Below, in pieces: positions 1 through 11,101 of a DNA stretch of 33,404 bases (within the stretch, counting starts at the first letter, position 1; each line of letters begins with the position of its first letter). The stretch is taken from the NCBI GenBank assembly GCA_054661495.1, contig BAAFSQ010000098.1, positions 1-33,404 of the forward strand, given 5' to 3'. A program made the translations under genes and the position numbers. This DNA is from Zygophlyctis sp. KS116 (Eukaryota; Chytridiomycota). The notes beneath the pieces are model-generated. The model did not search any database. It had not been told where the DNA came from and saw only the letters and a list, made by a program, of their open reading frames with translations.

Positions 1-66
1 TCAGGATCCAGAGACTGCGAACTTCCAGGATCAGAATTGTTCGTGCGCAATAAATGGAGAAAATAA
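1..66 (+). other. Possible 3' end of an upstream gene
   Basis: Frame 1 is open from the window edge to a TAA at 64-66, reading 21 residues that end in FVRNKWRK. A second frame is also open through this stretch, so the reading is not secure. If real, it would converge on the EMC6 stop with about 18 bp between, in line with the spacing of neighbouring genes. Confidence 0.2.
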
Positions 67-84
67 AATTAGAAATTCCTTTTA

Positions 85-399
85 TTAATACACATGCATC
101 AGTCCATAAAACAATGTCCAGAATAAAACAAAGGAGACTAGATTGGGAAAAACATCGTGAATCATTAGTAAAGACAAATTATGAAAGTAAAGTTCTGGTT
201 GTCCATTGATCCGAGTGATCCAAATACTAGCCGATAGCAAGACTGAAGTAGCCAGATAAAACATAAATCCCCATAGTGATTCCAGTCCCAAAATACCTGC
301 ACAGATTCCTGATACGATCGCCATCACTGCTCTCAACCATGCAAGATTATTAAGATTAAATAGAAAAGGCTCTTGAGAAAACATTGGAGTTGCAGTCAT
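85..399 (-). CDS. EMC6: ER membrane protein complex subunit 6
   Basis: Single-exon 104-residue protein matching EMC6/TMEM93 in length and order of segments. The ER membrane complex inserts tail-anchored and multipass proteins into the ER membrane. Visible family features are the AGILGLESLWGFMFYL first hairpin (about residues 34-49), a second hydrophobic stretch, and the nearly invariant tail VLFWTLFYGLMHVY at the extreme C-terminus. The ATG at 399 leaves the usual short cytosolic N-terminus. It diverges from pyruvate carboxylase across only 87 bp, so the two share an intergenic region that probably serves as a bidirectional promoter. No intron is visible. Confidence 0.92.
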   Translation of the reverse strand: MTATPMFSQEPFLFNLNNLAWLRAVMAIVSGICAGILGLESLWGFMFYLATSVLLSASIWITRINGQPELYFHNLSLLMIHDVFPNLVSFVLFWTLFYGLMHVY

Positions 400-486
400 T
401 TGAAATCGATCGGCAATCAGTTTATGTTAGAACCAAACGCTCGCACTAGACCCACCAGACAATTTAACTGACGACTTATCCGCCAA

Positions 487-3400
487 ATGAAACCGGAAGA
501 GGAAAACTTACTGTATTTGTCAAAGGTAAAGAATCCATCTATATCAGATATATTTGGAAGCGATGGGTTGGAACCGCTCACTCCAATTGACAGACCTTGT
601 TTAATAGCTAATCGTGGAGAAATTAGTATAAGAGTTATTAGATCATGTCATGAATTGGGTTTAAAAGCAATAGCAATCTACTCTTATGAAGATAGATTAT
701 CAATGCATCGATATAAAGCCGATGAGTCTTTTCAAATTGCTCAACGAGGAAGATACTCGCCTGTGGGCGCATATCTTGCTATTGATGATATTATTGATAT
801 TGCTGTAAGAAGAAATGTGGGAGTAATTCATCCTGGATATGGTTTTCTTTCTGAGAATTCAGAATTTGCGAGAAAGGTAGAAGAGGCTGGGATAGCATTT
901 GCAGGTCCTTCTTATAAAGTTATACTGGAATGTGGTGATAAGACTAGAGCTCGTGAATTGGCTTTAAAAGTTGGAGTTCCTGTATGTCCAGGATCAAATG
1001 GTCCAGTAAAGGATTTAGATGATGCTAGAAAGTTTATTGAAGAATATGGGTTTCCTGTTATAATTAAGGCTGCAATGGGTGGTGGTGGAAGAGGAATGCG
1101 TATTGTTAGAAATATGGAAACTCTTGGGCCAATGTTTGAGCGGGCAGTTTCTGAATCTAAGTCTGCATTTGGGGATGGGACGGTTTTTTTAGAAAGATAT
1201 ATTGATAGGCCAAGACATATAGAGGTCCAATTATTGGCGGATAGTTTAGGAAATGTTATTCACTTGTTTGAACGCGATTGTTCAGTTCAAAGAAGATTTC
1301 AGAAAGTGGTAGAAATGGCTCCAGCGCTTAATTTGCCTGGTCATGTAAAGGAAAATATCCTTAATGACGCTGTGAAATTGGCAAAAGCTGTTGGATATCG
1401 CTCTGCTGGGACTGCAGAGTTTTTAGTAGATCAACAAAATCGATACTATTTCATAGAAATCAATCCCAGAATTCAGGTTGAACATACAGTCACGGAAGAA
1501 GTTACTGGTATTGATATCGTGTCTGCACAGATACAAATAGCCATGGGAGCTTCTCTAAAAGATTTGGGATTAATACAAGAAAATATATCGATTAGAGGAT
1601 ATACAATTCAATGTAGAGTTACCACAGAAGACCCATACAAGAATTTTCAACCAGATACTGGACGCATTGAGGTATATCGATCTTGTGCGGGTCATGGTGT
1701 TAGACTGGATGGTGGTCCTGGATTTTCTGGGGCGATCATATCTCCTCACTATGACTCACTGCTTGTAAAGTGTACAGTTAGTGGTCGTAGTTTCGACTTG
1801 ACTCGAAGAAAAATGCTACGGGCACTATCAGAATTCAGAGGTAAGTCATTGATTGGTTTAATGTTAGTGCGGGGTCTAAAAACTAATATCCCTTTTCTAA
1901 TAGGCTTATTACGACATCCGATCTTCCTTGAAGGCGGGAAGGTTTGGACTACATTTATTGATGATACTCCTGAACTGCTTCATGAATTCCCCTCCAAAAA
2001 CAGAGGGCAGAAAATTCTTCGATATTTGGGAGATCTTGCCGTTAATGGACCAAGAGTGAAGGGTCAAAAGGTATTTATGACATTATAAAATATACTAGGG
2101 ACTTCCCCAACTTCAAGCATCTGCTATTATTCCCTCTATCCCCAATATACCTGATAGTATAAGTTCTCGACCATGTCAGACAGGTTGGCGTACCATTCTT
2201 CTTCAAAAAGGACCGCAGGTATTAAATATCTAATATTTATCTGATAATTCAGGAATTCGCCAAAGCTATTCGAAATCACCCTACTGCACTAATAATGGAT
2301 ACAACATGGAGGGATGCGCATCAATCTCTGCTGGCAACAAGAGTTCGAACAATTGATATGGCAAATATAGCGACAACTACCTCGCATATTCTGAAGGATG
2401 CATTCGCGCTGGAATGCTGGGGTGGAGGTACGATGATATTTTTAAAAATGAAGCAACTTTTGATGTTTCAATGCGATTTTTATGGGAATGTCCATGGGAG
2501 AGATTGAAAACTTTAAGAGATCTAGTTCCAAATATTCCTTTCAGCATGCTTCTTCGGGGAGCAAATGCTGTCGGGTACTTGCTTTATTAGGGATTAATGA
2601 AATAGCTATACATCATATCCCGATAATGTGGTCTATGAATTTTGTAAGAAGGCGGTTGCTTGTGGAGTTGATGTATTTCGGGTTTTTGACTCATTGAATT
2701 ATGATGAAAATCTGATCCTTGGTATAGATGCGGTTGTCAAGGCTGGCGGTGTAGCAGAGGGGACCATATCTTACACTGGTGATGTCTCTGATCCTGCAAG
2801 AAAGAGATATGATATTAGCTATTATCTAAATTTAACCGATAAATTAGTCAAAGCAGGTATTCATATTCTTGGAATTAAGGATATGGCTGGATTATTGAAG
2901 CCTCAAGCAGCAAAAATTTTAATTTCTACTATAAGAAAGCGATATCCTGATTTGGTAATTCACGTCCATACTCATGATACTGCTGGAACAGGTGTGGCGA
3001 GCATGCTTGCAGCTGTTAAAGCAGGTGCTGATGTTGTAGATCTAGCCATCGACTCAATGTCAGGATTAACATCACAACCTTCGTTGGGTGCATTTGTCGC
3101 TGGATTACAAGGGACCGATTTGGATACGAAACTTGATATGGATCAATTACAGGTTTTGAATAGCTATTGGGAACAAATGAGACTTTTGTATTCGTGCTTT
3201 GATCCTGGAATTAAATCTGGTGACTCTGGAGTATATGTCCACGAGATGCCTGGCGGACAATATACAAATCTACTGTTCCAGAGTCAATCTTTAGGTCTGG
3301 GCTCAAGGTGGATTGGTACGTTTCATCGTATATATAACTTTCAGAAGTTAAAAATGCTTACGCAGCTGCTAACAAAATATGCGGGGATATTGTGAAAGTC

Positions 3401-4326
3401 ACTCCATCTTCCAAAGTCGTAGGTGATCTTGCTCAATTTATGGTGGCTCAAAAATTAACGGAAGAAGATGTTTACGCACATGCAGAGAACCTATCATTTC
3501 CAAATTCTGTTTTAGAATACTTTCAAGGGTATCTGGGTCAACCTCCGTACGGCTTTCCTGAACCGCTTCGAACTCGAATCCTCCAATCTAAAAAGCTTAG
3601 TAAAATTGTTGGTAATTATAATTGATCCCACTAAAAATAGGACGCCCTGGTGCTACTATGGACCCTCTTGATATGGGTAGCTTGAGAATAAGTCTTCAGG
3701 AAAAATATGAGAAGTTTTCAATCAGTGAATATGATGTTCTTAGTGCTGCTCTTTATCCTAAAGTAATATTTTTTTATTAAAAGACAGGTTTTCGAAGATT
3801 ATCGGAAATTCAAGGACCAGTACGGCAATTTAAGCTCCTTGCCAACATTGCAATTCCTGAAACCTTTAAAGGTTGGCGAAGAATTTTGCTTTGAACTGGA
3901 AGCTGGAAAAACTCTCATCATTAGCTTAATTGCAATTGGTCCGCTTAATGAACAAACCGGTCACAGAGATGTATTTTTTAACTTGAATGGCGAAGCTCGA
4001 GTCGTGTCGATAATTGATGAAGTAGAGAAACAAACTAATGATAATTCCGCTTCAGCAGCCAGAACAAAGGTTAATCCTGAGGACAAATCTGAAATCGGTG
4101 TAATTTTCCTTGTTTTTTATTGTAGGCCCCAATGTCAGGAATAATTGTTGACTTAAGAGCCAAGGAAGGTTCTCCAGTAAAAATTGGTGATCCTATTGCT
4201 GTAATGTCTGCCATGAAGATGGAAACCGTCATTAATTCGACCTGTGATGGGATAATTGAGAAAGTATACGTCAAAGCCGATGAATCGCTCAATGCAGGAG
4301 ATATGATTGCTAAAATAAAAACGTAG
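487..4326 (+). CDS. PYC: Pyruvate carboxylase (biotin-dependent)
   Basis: Carboxylates pyruvate to oxaloacetate, the anaplerotic and gluconeogenic entry step. Ten exons give 1194 residues, a full-length eukaryotic enzyme. Introns (25-34 nt): 1841-1867, 2071-2098, 2219-2252, 2428-2453, 2575-2605, 3316-3344, 3612-3640, 3763-3787, 4100-4125. Biotin carboxylase comes first ([15 protein letters not shown] near residue 40; ATP-grasp GGGGRGMR near 200; [15 protein letters not shown]). The carboxyltransferase starts at [11 protein letters not shown] (about 574), with the metal-site [10 protein letters not shown]. The biotinyl domain ends the protein, with the biotinylated lysine of AMKMETV at about residue 1159. 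The first intron is 27 nt, in frame and stop-free, so it hides in the ORF. No mitochondrial presequence is apparent, so a cytosolic enzyme as in yeast is likely. Its 3' end converges on the armadillo gene with 28 bp between. Confidence 0.96.
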
Positions 4327-4354
4327 CGGATCTAAAAAAATATGTTTTAGTACT

Positions 4355-6344
4355 TTAAGTTAATGTTGTTTCGCTTTCTGATCTCTGAGCTACACATTTA
4401 GAGGCTGATTCATGAGGATTCAAAGCACTGAATTCGTTTATCAAGTCTAGCATTGCATTTTTTTGATATGATGAGTCCATAGTAAGGCTGCCAAGACTTT
4501 TAAACATATCTTGCGATAGCTGCGCACTAGCAATAGTTTCTTGAAATTGTTTCAGGTACCAAGTCCGCATTATGTATTTAGTTTTTGCGGCAAGCTTTTT
4601 CTTGATGGATACCTTCGATATTGTATCAGCACTTTCTTCATCAGAGCTATAAGCCGCATCCTCAATATCTTGATCCATATCTTCAATCTGCTTACCCGTG
4701 GAATTCAAGAAAATCTTTAAATATATCTCGAATCCAGCAAATGAATTAGCAAATGCTAAATATTCATTCGGAGCTTGAAGATCTCCAACTCTGAAGATAT
4801 TCAGTATAGAATCAATCGCCAGTAGTTCAGAGTTTTCGTCACCTTGAATCACATACAAATATTGAAGTAAAGCCATAACAACATTATTGTCAGTCAATTT
4901 CTTTGTAATATACCAATCTCTAAAAGACATGCAGTTTCTTACAAATACACAAGCCTCCTTTTGAAGATCTTGATCTGAATGATCATCTAAAATCTTAATA
5001 ATTTGATTAACCAATGGTGTTTCAATTATCACCTTGGCAAAGTGAATATGCGCAGACAAATTAGCCAAAATTTGTATGCAGAATATCTCCAGAGAGGCAC
5101 GACAACTGGAAGGTATTTTATGATATGTAAGAATTAGATCTATTTCAGAAAGTATGCCAGCCGAAACAATGTACTAAAGATTCATTTAAAATAAAAATAC
5201 ATCAAGATGAATTGGATTTTTGGAAGAAGACAAATTGATCATTGCTCTTAAAATAGGATGAGTCGTCATCATATTATTTCTCCTATTTTTGTAAATTAGA
5301 AAAAGTTACGATAATATTTGAACTAATCTGAAACACAGTTCAGGAGATATCATTGCGTCTATCAAATTATTACGTCCTGCCGCATGAAAAATCCTTGCTA
5401 CTGCCCAACAGCATTCTTTCAGCAAAAGAGGATCATCGTGATTCAAGAAATTCGGAATTGCCTTAAGGGCAGGATCCATAAGATGCCAATCTGGTCTGTA
5501 TCTACACATATTGTCAACCACCCACATTGAAATTCTAAAAGCTTCCTTACGAGCACTTTCATCACTAAATTCTCCCTGCCATATTCGTAAAATAGCAGAA
5601 AGAGAACAGTTTTGCAATACGATATCTCGATAGCCTTCCCTGTCGCCTACAATATTACCAACAGTCCAGGCAGCCTCAAAATGAGTTACTCAAGATCATA
5701 CCTGAGTTCTGATATTTCCAGAAGGATGAACAAGAAGATTGTTAAGAGATGCTAGAAAATCTGCTTTAACTATTGCCGTTGTGTGAGCAGTCGGGCCAGC
5801 TTTAAGTTAGATCAAACATTAATTACCAGCAATGTTTGTCACAATCCAGAGTGTCTCAAACTATGATTTTAGAATAAACTGATCCTTACAATCAAATTTT
5901 CTGGATAACTAGCATTTAGAAACGAACGTAATTGACTGAGAATCTGCCACGTCAGCAAATGTTGGACATGAAGTTCGCTATTTTCTAACCATTAATATAA
6001 ACCAATAAGCAACCTCCACAAACATATTTTCTAATTTTCTTTATAGCCCAAAAGTTTTGCTCATGATTATTGACATATAGAGCCTGTACCCATTGACTCT
6101 CATCTATTCCCAGTCCCTAATTATTAAACCACGGTATCAATCAAACCTTTTCTTCCTGATGCTCTAATTTAATCGCTCTAGTTTTACTGATTAGAGGGGC
6201 GAGAGACTCATCTTCCTTTGAATCTGCTAAACGCCGGCGTGGTTTTATCTTTGAATCATCCAATCCGTCTTGAGAGAACTTGATCTCATTAATTTGGACA
6301 CTGCTCAGGCATGATGGATCTGTCAAAAAACTAATCTCTTCCAT
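4355..6344 (-). CDS. Divergent importin-alpha-like armadillo protein
   Basis: Eight exons give 597 residues. Introns (27-30 nt): 6117-6146, 5985-6013, 5861-5889, 5800-5826, 5675-5701, 5283-5309, 5174-5200. The middle resembles importin-alpha armadillo repeats: FETLWIVTNIAAG, AAWTVGNIVGDREGYRDIVL and CCWAVARIFHAAG match the family's EAAWALTNIASG, AVWALGNIAGD and ACWALSYLSDG positions. The N-terminus has a short basic patch (KPRRR, about residues 34-38), much weaker than a normal importin-beta-binding domain. The C-terminal third departs from importin alpha: it holds an acidic stretch and is longer than the family norm. The tryptophan-asparagine ladder that binds nuclear localisation signals is only partly kept. 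It may be a specialised adaptor or a TMCO6-like protein rather than the general import receptor. Cargo is unknown. Confidence 0.7.
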
Positions 6345-6381
6345 TTAAAGTCAAGTTAGTGACGTCAAATCAATCAAAAAA

Positions 6382-7110
6382 TCACGTCTGCTTTTCAGTT
6401 TCGGACACATTATTTAGCATTGAATGAATGGCTTCTGGTGATGGAGATTGCAAATTGTCCATCTTGCTCCAATCTATATTTGGAAATCCATTCTGCAAAG
6501 CCGATAAAATACTAGGGGATTTAATAGAATCCGAATCAAACAGATATGAGAATGATTCTCGGTGATTATTTGGATTATCAATTGCAGGCTTTTCTGGAGT
6601 TATACTTACATGCTGTTGAGCAGTAGTAGCAAGTGCAAGTAATTCTAGAGGTGATATGTTATATGGAGATTGGACAGATGATTCAGTAGGAGATGATTTT
6701 GGCGAGGTTTTAAGCTTACGAACCACTCTCTTCTTCTTAATGTTAGGAGGAGCTGGATTGCTCTTTCTATTCTTTAGTCTCTGCTGAAGAAGCATCATTG
6801 ATTGCTTTTTTTGAAGACTTTCCAAATCTTGTTGACTTTGAATATCCGCTTGAGATGTTTGTCGGACTTGATGTTGACCTAATGTAGATAAAGCATTCAT
6901 AGTCATAATCTGAGCAAGTGCTACTACAAGATTCATATCTACTGAATTTGTAGGATATGAGGCTGGGAATGGCAACATTGGAAGTCCTTGAGGAGTTAAC
7001 AATCCAGTCCAATCAGAAGCCGACTTTTCATTCGATGAAAGAATTGGTGAGACATATGGTCTTTTATCATTTGAAGGCTCTTGATCAATCCCCTTTTTAG
7101 CTTTTGGCAT
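6382..7110 (-). CDS. Uncharacterised basic low-complexity protein
   Basis: Intronless 242-residue ORF starting MPKAKKGIDQ. I recognise no family. It has a hydrophobic, possibly helical stretch around residues 58-77 (MNLVVALAQIMTMNALSTLG), a glutamine-rich coil (about 83-112), a strongly basic cluster (KKKRVVRKLK, about 125-134) that could be a nuclear localisation signal, and a Ser/Pro-rich second half with several SP sites (SPKSSP, SPSP). It lies head-to-tail between TBC1D7 (47 bp upstream) and the armadillo gene (37 bp downstream). A nuclear regulatory protein is a guess from composition only; that the frame is coding is supported by its length and its fit to the spacing of its neighbours. 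Confidence 0.6.
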   Translation of the reverse strand: MPKAKKGIDQEPSNDKRPYVSPILSSNEKSASDWTGLLTPQGLPMLPFPASYPTNSVDMNLVVALAQIMTMNALSTLGQHQVRQTSQADIQSQQDLESLQKKQSMMLLQQRLKNRKSNPAPPNIKKKRVVRKLKTSPKSSPTESSVQSPYNISPLELLALATTAQQHVSITPEKPAIDNPNNHRESFSYLFDSDSIKSPSILSALQNGFPNIDWSKMDNLQSPSPEAIHSMLNNVSETEKQT

Positions 7111-7157
7111 TTATAAATAAATCCGGGATTACGTCAACAATTGATCATTTTGAGTTT

Positions 7158-8232
7158 CTATTTCGGTAACAATACAATTTCATCCTTATTCATACGATCT
7201 AAAATTGGTCTTTCCCATAAATTAACCGCAGTATTTGCAACAGCATCAGGATCAATATGTTTTGTAATATTTAATACTAAATCATCAAAGTCTTGCTGCA
7301 CTGTAATCTTTAAAATTTTCCTTTTCACCGACAATAATAAAGAAAGTCCGACATATCCTAGAATCGCATCTTCTCCGGCAATCACAATATCCCAAATCCC
7401 TTCTAAAGTTCCATATGGAAGTACATTTGAAAAGAATGCAGCAAACCACCTATTGTTTAAAATTTAACATAATTCCATACCATGAACACTTTTGCAATTT
7501 AAAACCTTCCAGATGTATATACATTACATAATCATGAACTTTTAAAAGTTCAGCCATGAAGTCTATTTTATTTGAAATAAAATAAGAATCTTGATCAACA
7601 TCTAATGGAACAGAGCATTGTTGTATAAACCCCCTAAATAGTATAAAAGCTTCGGTCATGCCTTGTATAGAAATATCCTGAAATGCTTTAGATAACGAAA
7701 TCAGATGATCTGGACACTTTTTCTGAATTTGATTAAGAAATTCAATTGGCGAGATCGTATCTAAAGATTGCACGCACAATAAAACCCCTCTGGTTAATAA
7801 TTCATCGTCTGAAATATCAGTTTCACAAATCCTTTTAATACAATTTAAAATCTGATGAATCTCATCATGTTGATTCTCCTGAGCAAATTCCCACATTTTC
7901 TTAAGCGTCGGCCAACATTTTAACAAAACTTTCCAAACCAATGGTCTATAAGAATGAGGAATCCGAACCCATAAACATAATTTCTGAAATTTAGAGATAT
8001 TCAACGGCTCTTCATTTAATGCAATCGTAAGAGAAGATTGTACTTCGACCGATTTAACCCCCAAAGTAGAATAATAATTCTTTCTAAAATTATCCATTAC
8101 TATACAATTTCTTGATCTTTGTTGAACCGTCGAACCGTTACCACTTACACCCTCAGAGCAATGTCTTTCAATAGTGTTTGATTGTACAAGATACAGAAGC
8201 GTATCCAATGATTCATTTAATAAACTCATCAT
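7158..8232 (-). CDS. TBC1D7: TBC1 domain family member 7 (TSC complex subunit)
   Basis: Two exons (intron 7450-7480, 31 nt) give 347 residues. The family is the third subunit of the tuberous sclerosis (TSC1-TSC2) complex, which restrains Rheb and mTORC1. Order and spacing follow TBC1D7 rather than a general Rab-GAP: FRKNYYSTLGVKSVE near residue 45, then LCLWVRIPHSYRPLVWKVLL, a central helical part, the spliced CSWWFAAFFSNVLPYGTLEGIWD, and the tail AVNLWERP. The catalytic Arg/Gln finger motifs of active TBC GAPs (IxxDxxR, YxQ) are not evident, as in TBC1D7. It is about 50 residues longer than the human protein, mostly at the N-terminus. NDUFAF2 lies 36 bp upstream on the same strand. Confidence 0.82.
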
Positions 8233-8268
8233 CTAATAGTATTAAATATAATTTCTTAGAAAATGCAT

Positions 8269-8709
8269 TTATTTCTTTAGATTTGGTGTCCATGATTCAG
8301 GAGTGAAATCAGTCTTTGGTAATGCAGAATGTTTCTTGTCCAATTCCAACTTTTTGACATTTTCCTGAATTCGCTGATATGCTTCTTGAGCCATTATCAA
8401 TTCCTAACGTTAATACAATCATAATACTTGTTGAGTCGGAGGTTCAGATCGGGTATGACTTAACCAAGATCGCCATTGAACAGGCAAATCGGTTTCTGAA
8501 TACTCAAATGCCTTTTTGTTACCGTCGACGTATTCAACCTTTCGCTTATAATAACTGCCGACCAGATCTAACATTAAACACATGTAAGTATTACCTTTAG
8601 ACTCAAAATAACAATTTCCTTGAAGATCAGATCCGATATACTTGTAGTCTGAAGGGATCCAATTCTTCTTCTTAAGAAAGATTAATCCGCTGTTCAAAAG
8701 TCTAAACAT
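8269..8709 (-). CDS. NDUFAF2: NADH dehydrogenase assembly factor 2 (B17.2-like)
   Basis: Three exons give 129 residues. Introns are 8568-8594 (27 nt, in frame and stop-free) and 8404-8427 (24 nt). Family signs: YIGSDLQGNCYFESK near the start, corresponding to the VGTDxxGNxYYE motif shared by NDUFA12 and NDUFAF2; VQWRSWLSHTRSEPPT, corresponding to PxEWxAWLRxTRxxPPT; and a C-terminal extension with FTPESWTP, like the FxPxSWxP near the end of NDUFAF2. The protein is a matrix chaperone for complex I. Removing the 27-nt intron restores the family's continuous YFE-to-Y spacing. It diverges from KAP3 with 57 bp between start codons. NDUFA12 itself is the alternative, but the C-terminal tail favours NDUFAF2. 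Confidence 0.82.
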
Positions 8710-8766
8710 TCACAACAGAAGTACTTGTGGCCGTAAAAACTTCCGGAAAGGTTCCGAATAGATAGG

Positions 8767-11101
8767 ATGGATGATCAGTTGGCTAAAAAAAAGTAATTAA
8801 TAATACATTAATAATTATAGGAAAATCATTCCTGGAGATGTAGTATTGCATCCATCGGATTCAGCAATCATTATCAATTATACAATGCGCATGTATAATT
8901 CACAAAATGATTTAGATCAAGAGTCGAATCATCAGAAAATGTAATTACAAACTATTAATGGAAAGAATTAGAATCAAGATTTCTCAAAAATCAAATATTA
9001 AACAATTGGCGTCTGAAATTGTTGAAAAATGTAAATTACTAGGCGCAAATCGGACTTTAAAAGTACAAGAATTGTTACAATGTCTATTAAAGCGTAAGAT
9101 GGAACCAGGTTATGAGTCAAGGCAATCATTAAATAAGGATGAGAACTCAGATTATTTAATCGGAGCAAGGGAGGCTGTTGATTTTATAGTGCCACCAAGT
9201 ATGGATTTTATTGAGGAATATATTGAAAGTCTTTATGAAGGAATTAAAGAAAAGTTGATTGCTACAAGAAAGATTTTATATTTGGCAAAAATTCCAGAGA
9301 ATATGGAAACTTTATTGAAAAATGGTAATTTGTAAACTTAATCAATTTAGAGTCATTAATGTCGGCATTAACAAGAGTGTTACGTGAAGATACAAAGAGA
9401 AGTTTAGAGTTGATTACAAACATTATCTTTATTTTTTTCTGTTTTTCAACTTTTTCAGATTTTCATTCACTAATCACTGCAAATAAATTGGGGGATATGT
9501 GTTTGAAAATTATTGATCAAGAAAAGATGCGATGGAGTTTATGGAAAGATGATTTTGAAAAAAGTATGTCTGGAAAAGGATCAAGTCAAGATTTAGATAT
9601 AAACCAAGCAAAATTTAAGAGTCGATTGAAACGACAAGATCAGCTTTTGTTTTGTAAATTTAAAGTTCCATTAATACTAGTGACATTTAATTTGCTCTTA
9701 AATTTGGCAGAAGATTTGACGCTTGAAGTTAAAATGATTAAAAGAGGAATCATTCCGAGTTTGATGATGATGCTGGATCGCCCTTCTTCGGAATTACTTT
9801 TATGCGTAGTTACATTTTTAAAGAAATTAAGTGTTTTTGAAGAAAACAAGAATGAAATGCTAAAGGTATTTCAAACGCAAGAATTAATAATTAGGATGAA
9901 ACGTTTATTGAGCGTTTAATTTCTCTTGTTCCAAGTGACAATGATGATCTTCATGAACTTACTTTTAGGCTTATTTTAAATCTAAGCCATGATGTAAAAG
10001 TTCGGAGTCTTCTTGTCAAGAATTTATTTCTTGGGAAACTTCATGCATTTTTCGAGCATGATCCTCTTTCTGAAATTGTTCTATCTCTTTTATATCAAGT
10101 TAGCATTGATGAAAAAAACAGAAATAACCTTGCGTTTCAAGAATGTATTCCTTCAGTAAGACTTTTAAATTGTAATGTAGTAGCTAGTAAATATTTTGCT
10201 AAAGACAGAATTTAATCCTGTTCCGATTGCACATGTCGCACTGTTAATTAACTTGGCTTCGATTCCTACAAATGTAAAACTCATTTGTAAAGACAATCAA
10301 TTAAAATACATTTGTAAAAGAGCTATTAAAACCAGTGATTACACTCTCTTAAAACTGCTAAGAGTCTTATCTATTCACGATGATATAAAAATGCAATTCT
10401 TGGTATTATACTTTTTCTAACTCTAAGGATTATATTGATGACTTTTTAGCCATAATAACGAAAACCAAAAACACTCAAATGACTATCGAATGTCTTGGAA
10501 TACTATGTAACATTGGAACCATTCCAAACTTTGATTTTACAAAGTGTATCAAAAGCTATCAAATCATGCCATTCTTAATTTCCACATTGTCAAAATCAAG
10601 TGAATCTACATCACTAAATGAAAATGATGATTTACTACTTGAAGTAATTGTATTGATTGGTAACATGTTGAATGATCCTAATGTTATTCCAATCCTACTA
10701 GACAGTGGAATCCCAAAACTCATTGTTAACTTGCTATTATGTAAATTATTAAAATTATAATCAAAATAGCCAAAGAGGAAGATGATGAAATAATTCTTCA
10801 ACTTTTATATTGCATCAATAGACTCTTGTATAATGAAATCTGCAGAGAAATATTATTATCTAGCACAGGTAATTTATTAAATTCTTAAAACTAGACTTGA
10901 TTACTTATTTAATTGATCTCCATAATGATGAATGCTCCCCAATCAGATCCCTTTCAGAAAATTGCCTAGATCTTATAATGGTAAAACTTAAAAATCTAAC
11001 CAAAGGACTCTTCCCCCCAAAACACACTACTAATCAGACAAATGAAATTCCAAAATCACAATCTAAAATGGCTTGAAGCAGTTTCTAACATTGAGGTTTA
11101 A
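8767..11101 (+). CDS. KIFAP3: Kinesin-associated protein 3 (kinesin-2 subunit)
   Basis: Non-motor subunit of heterotrimeric kinesin-2, the anterograde motor of intraflagellar transport. Eleven exons give 686 residues. Introns (25-31 nt): 8793-8820, 8941-8971, 9325-9350, 9654-9680, 9866-9894, 10156-10183, 10403-10427, 10741-10769, 10869-10894, 10981-11005. Recognisable blocks, in KAP3 order: VLHPSDSAIIINY, ALTRVLREDTKRSLEL, NIIFIFFCFSTFSDFHSLIT, NLLLNLAEDL, TFLKKLSVFEENKNEM, CIPSLVNILL, TIECLGILCNIG, VIVLIGNML, and the ending KFQNHNLKWLEAV. The start is a 26-nt first exon, MDDQLAKK, joined to the HPS block. The 9654-9680 intron is in frame. The protein stops soon after the armadillo region and lacks the longer tail of animal KAP3. 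Its last 17 bp overlap the POP3-like gene. Confidence 0.93.

Noticed and set aside
2071-4125. Stops breaking pyruvate carboxylase, as if a pseudogene
   Set aside because: Each break is a GT-AG gap of 25-34 nt whose removal restores family sequence and gives a continuous 1194-residue protein.
7141-7467. 108-residue plus-strand ORF opposite TBC1D7
   Set aside because: The minus strand carries conserved TBC1D7 sequence, and the plus frame is a shadow.
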